Assembly (NCBI GenBank): GCA_029194665.1
Contig: JARFXO010000008.1
Location: 62,001-126,000 of the forward strand
DNA length: 64,000 nt
From: Nitrospira sp.
GTDB lineage: Bacteria > Nitrospirota > Nitrospiria > Nitrospirales > Nitrospiraceae
Reading direction: 5' to 3'
Below, in pieces: positions 63,546 to 64,000 of this stretch. How positions within the stretch are numbered: position 1 is the first letter of the stretch; each line of letters begins with the position of its first letter. The notes beneath the pieces were generated by a model. That model did no database searches and was not told the DNA's origin. It saw only the letters and a list, made by a program, of their open reading frames with translations. The position numbers and the translations under genes are program-made.

Positions 63546-64000
63546 GTGAGCATTCTCGTTGATAAAAATACACGGGTGGTGGTGCAGGGGATTACGGGCA
63601 AGGAAGGGTCGTTCCATGCGACCCAATGCAAGGCCTATGGGACTAAGATGGTCGCGGGTGTCACACCTGGGAAGGCCGGGCAGGAAGTGGAAGGCATCCC
63701 GGTGTTCAACACGGTGGCCGATGCGGTGAAGCAGACCGAGTGCGATACCTCGCTCATCTTCGTGCCGCCGCCGTTCTGTGCCGACGCGATTCTCGAAGCA
63801 GCCGATGCCGGTATCAAATTGGTCATCTGCATCACTGAGGGGATTCCCGTCAACGACATGGTGAAGGTGAAACGAGCGCTTCGCGGCCGCGATGTTCGTT
63901 TGATCGGACCGAACTGCCCCGGCGTGATCACGGTGGATGAGGCCAAGATCGGTATCATGCCGGGCTTCATTCACAAGAAAGGCGTGGTCGGGGTGGTATC
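63546..64000 (+). CDS. sucD: succinyl-CoA synthetase alpha subunit, N-terminal part
   Basis: 151 residues are inside the window; the gene runs off the end. GTG start at 63546 with a purine-rich AGGAAAAGAGGGAA site. Marks: [20 protein letters not shown] (CoA-binding), [20 protein letters not shown] and VICITEGIP, and [11 protein letters not shown]. The catalytic His lies beyond the window. Last gene of the rTCA run seen here. Confidence 0.93.
   Translation, partial: MSILVDKNTRVVVQGITGKEGSFHATQCKAYGTKMVAGVTPGKAGQEVEGIPVFNTVADAVKQTECDTSLIFVPPPFCADAILEAADAGIKLVICITEGIPVNDMVKVKRALRGRDVRLIGPNCPGVITVDEAKIGIMPGFIHKKGVVGVV

Overview
The window looks like a chromosome segment from a nitrite-oxidising Nitrospira (phylum Nitrospirota). 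This is an inference from gene content: ATP-citrate lyase (aclB, aclA) beside aconitase, a monomeric isocitrate dehydrogenase, fumarate reductase-type subunits and succinyl-CoA synthetase, plus a five-subunit 2-oxoacid:ferredoxin oxidoreductase, together make up much of a reductive TCA (rTCA) cycle. No rRNA, tRNA, CRISPR array or complete insertion sequence was found.

Layout. 1-6.8 kb: the end of ispE, a fatty-acid cis/trans isomerase gene, then prs-rplY-pth-ychF. 6.9-12.5 kb: accessory region with a TPR protein, a membrane fatty acid hydroxylase, a frameshifted nucleotidyltransferase module, a DUF1214 remnant, a CPA2 antiporter and an unassigned region rich in RNA hairpins. 12.4-21.1 kb (minus strand): a ParE/RelE-type toxin-antitoxin pair, a Fic protein with a four-half-site operator-like region, the dnaE2-imuB mutasome pair behind a 15-bp palindrome, and a large MscS-type channel. 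21.3-24.0 kb: a TIR-NB-ARC-WD40 STAND protein with near-identical 126-bp repeats and compensating frameshifts. 24.3-33.1 kb: the housekeeping run rpsF-ssb-rpsR-DUF177-rpmF-plsX-fabH-fabD-fabG-acpP-fabF-rnc and a cyclophilin. 33.2-41.2 kb: stress protein, a Cys-rich protein coupled to a beta-propeller protein, folD-metF-panB, a second fatty acid hydroxylase, apaH, queF and a free-standing MTHFR C-terminal domain. 41.6-45.8 kb: the oxidoreductase operon, with a clear promoter and terminator. 45.9-51.6 kb: small genes, an Rsm22-like methyltransferase, a toxin-antitoxin-like cluster ending in a small TIR protein, a MITE-like element, genes with leaderless-type promoters, and mutM. 51.8-64.0 kb: the rTCA run aclB-aclA-acn-idh-frdB-frdA-sucC-sucD.

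How it fits together. The 51.8-64 kb cluster and the 41.6 kb operon supply the citrate-cleavage, isocitrate/2-oxoglutarate, fumarate/succinate, succinyl-CoA and ferredoxin-dependent carboxylation steps of CO2 fixation. Almost every long spacer in the acl-suc run contains inverted repeats, several built from short GGACTGA-like units. The accessory stretches hold the less ordinary material: two TIR proteins with a shared motif, several toxin-antitoxin-like modules (two with probable frameshifts), operator-like palindromes at fic and imuB, and a 144-bp element with terminal inverted repeats.
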